Of a stretch of 64,000 nucleotides of DNA, positions 63,855 through 64,000 are shown piece by piece (within the stretch, counting starts at the first letter, position 1; the number at the start of each line of letters is the position of its first letter). This DNA is from Rhodospirillales bacterium URHD0017 (lineage in GTDB: Bacteria > Pseudomonadota > Alphaproteobacteria > Reyranellales > Reyranellaceae): positions 1 to 64,000 of the forward strand of contig FODP01000027.1 in NCBI GenBank assembly GCA_900110395.1, given 5' to 3'. The notes beneath the pieces were generated by a model. The model was given only the letters and a program-made list of their open reading frames with translations, was not told the origin of the DNA and ran no database searches. The position numbers and the translations under genes are program-made.

Positions 63855-64000
63855 ATCACTGCCGGCAGCACCAGTTCCCGCAGCAGCGTGTCGGCGACGC
63901 GGCGCTGTTCCAGGCCCGGCTTCGAATAGTTGCCGCAGTTCATTGCCACCACGAGATCGAGGGCCGGCAGGACGACCAACCGTTGGCCGCCCCAGCCTAT
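63851..64000 (-). CDS. serine hydrolase C-terminus (beta-lactamase-like), cut by window edge
   Basis: The last 49 codons of a minus-strand gene, stop TAG at 63851-63853. It reads IGWGGQRLVVLPALDLVVAMNCGNY, the last strand and H/K-T-G-like region of class C beta-lactamase-type serine hydrolases, and ends ELVLPAVM. Upstream parts lie outside the window. Confidence 0.65.
   Translation of the reverse strand: MGWGGQRLVVLPALDLVVAMNCGNYSKPGLEQRRVADTLLRELVLPAVM

Overview
This 64-kb window is high-GC, densely packed bacterial chromosome. The gene content fits an environmental alphaproteobacterium: a HWE-type histidine kinase, Bug (TctC-type) tricarboxylate-binding proteins, a SCP2-type thiolase/DUF35 pair, several nu-class-like GSTs, an H-NS-like protein with the W-x-G-R-G DNA-binding motif, and families of GC-rich palindromic intergenic repeats. 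A Reyranella- or Bradyrhizobium-like soil organism is a reasonable guess, but it is inference. No rRNA, phage, plasmid or CRISPR locus is present; one tRNA-Ser(GCU) lies at 34.9-35.0 kb.

Layout. 0-0.2 kb: N-terminus of a transposase running off the left edge. 0.36-12.5 kb: catabolic region with an HD-domain protein, a malate/lactate dehydrogenase-family enzyme, a DHA2 transporter coupled to a GMC oxidoreductase, and a divergent operon (alpha/beta hydrolase, ThDP enzyme, amidohydrolase, single-chain acyl-CoA carboxylase). 12.5-15.9 kb: lower-GC insert with a KAP-type P-loop NTPase and a membrane protein, bracketed by ~157-bp near-identical direct repeats. 16.0-16.5 kb: a small protein with 13 W-x-N motifs resembling a GrrA/OscA-type cyclophane RiPP precursor. 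16.5-34 kb: metabolic genes (thiolase/DUF35, SMP-30, a second ThDP enzyme, nitroreductase, D-aminoacylase), an RTX-like secreted repeat protein, H-NS, an MFS transporter, two Bug proteins (one broken), a serine hydrolase, and a dienelactone hydrolase/maleylacetate-reductase-like operon. 34-48.9 kb: GIY-YIG protein, tRNA-Ser, ArgE-like deacylase, FMN hydroxyacid oxidase, Dps, HWE kinase with a frameshifted receiver, GSTs and small DUF proteins, racemase, hsp20-lon, serine hydrolase. 48.9-50.4 kb: gene-poor patch holding a decayed relative of the membrane protein in the 12.5-15.9 kb insert. 50.4-62 kb: metal transport, with an orphan sugar-type binding protein, an aztABC-like ABC operon with a fourth repeat-protein gene, a cyclase, two TonB-dependent receptors and NikR. 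62-64 kb: GST, VOC protein and the C-terminus of a serine hydrolase.

How genes work together. The 5.5-12.5 kb operon could hydrolyse, cleave and carboxylate an acyl or aromatic-derived substrate, with the divergent GMC oxidase and exporter as accessory steps. The 31.8-34.0 kb operon resembles the lower part of the modified ortho-cleavage pathway. The 51.5-55.6 kb operon imports a divalent metal. NikR at 59.1-59.6 kb very probably controls the downstream TonB receptor through a dyad with exactly the GTATGC-N16-GCATAC geometry of NikR sites.

Three otherwise good genes carry apparent frameshifts (thiolase, a Bug protein, the receiver). They are either recent decay or sequence errors. Several palindromic repeat families terminate exactly on the stop codons of flanking genes.
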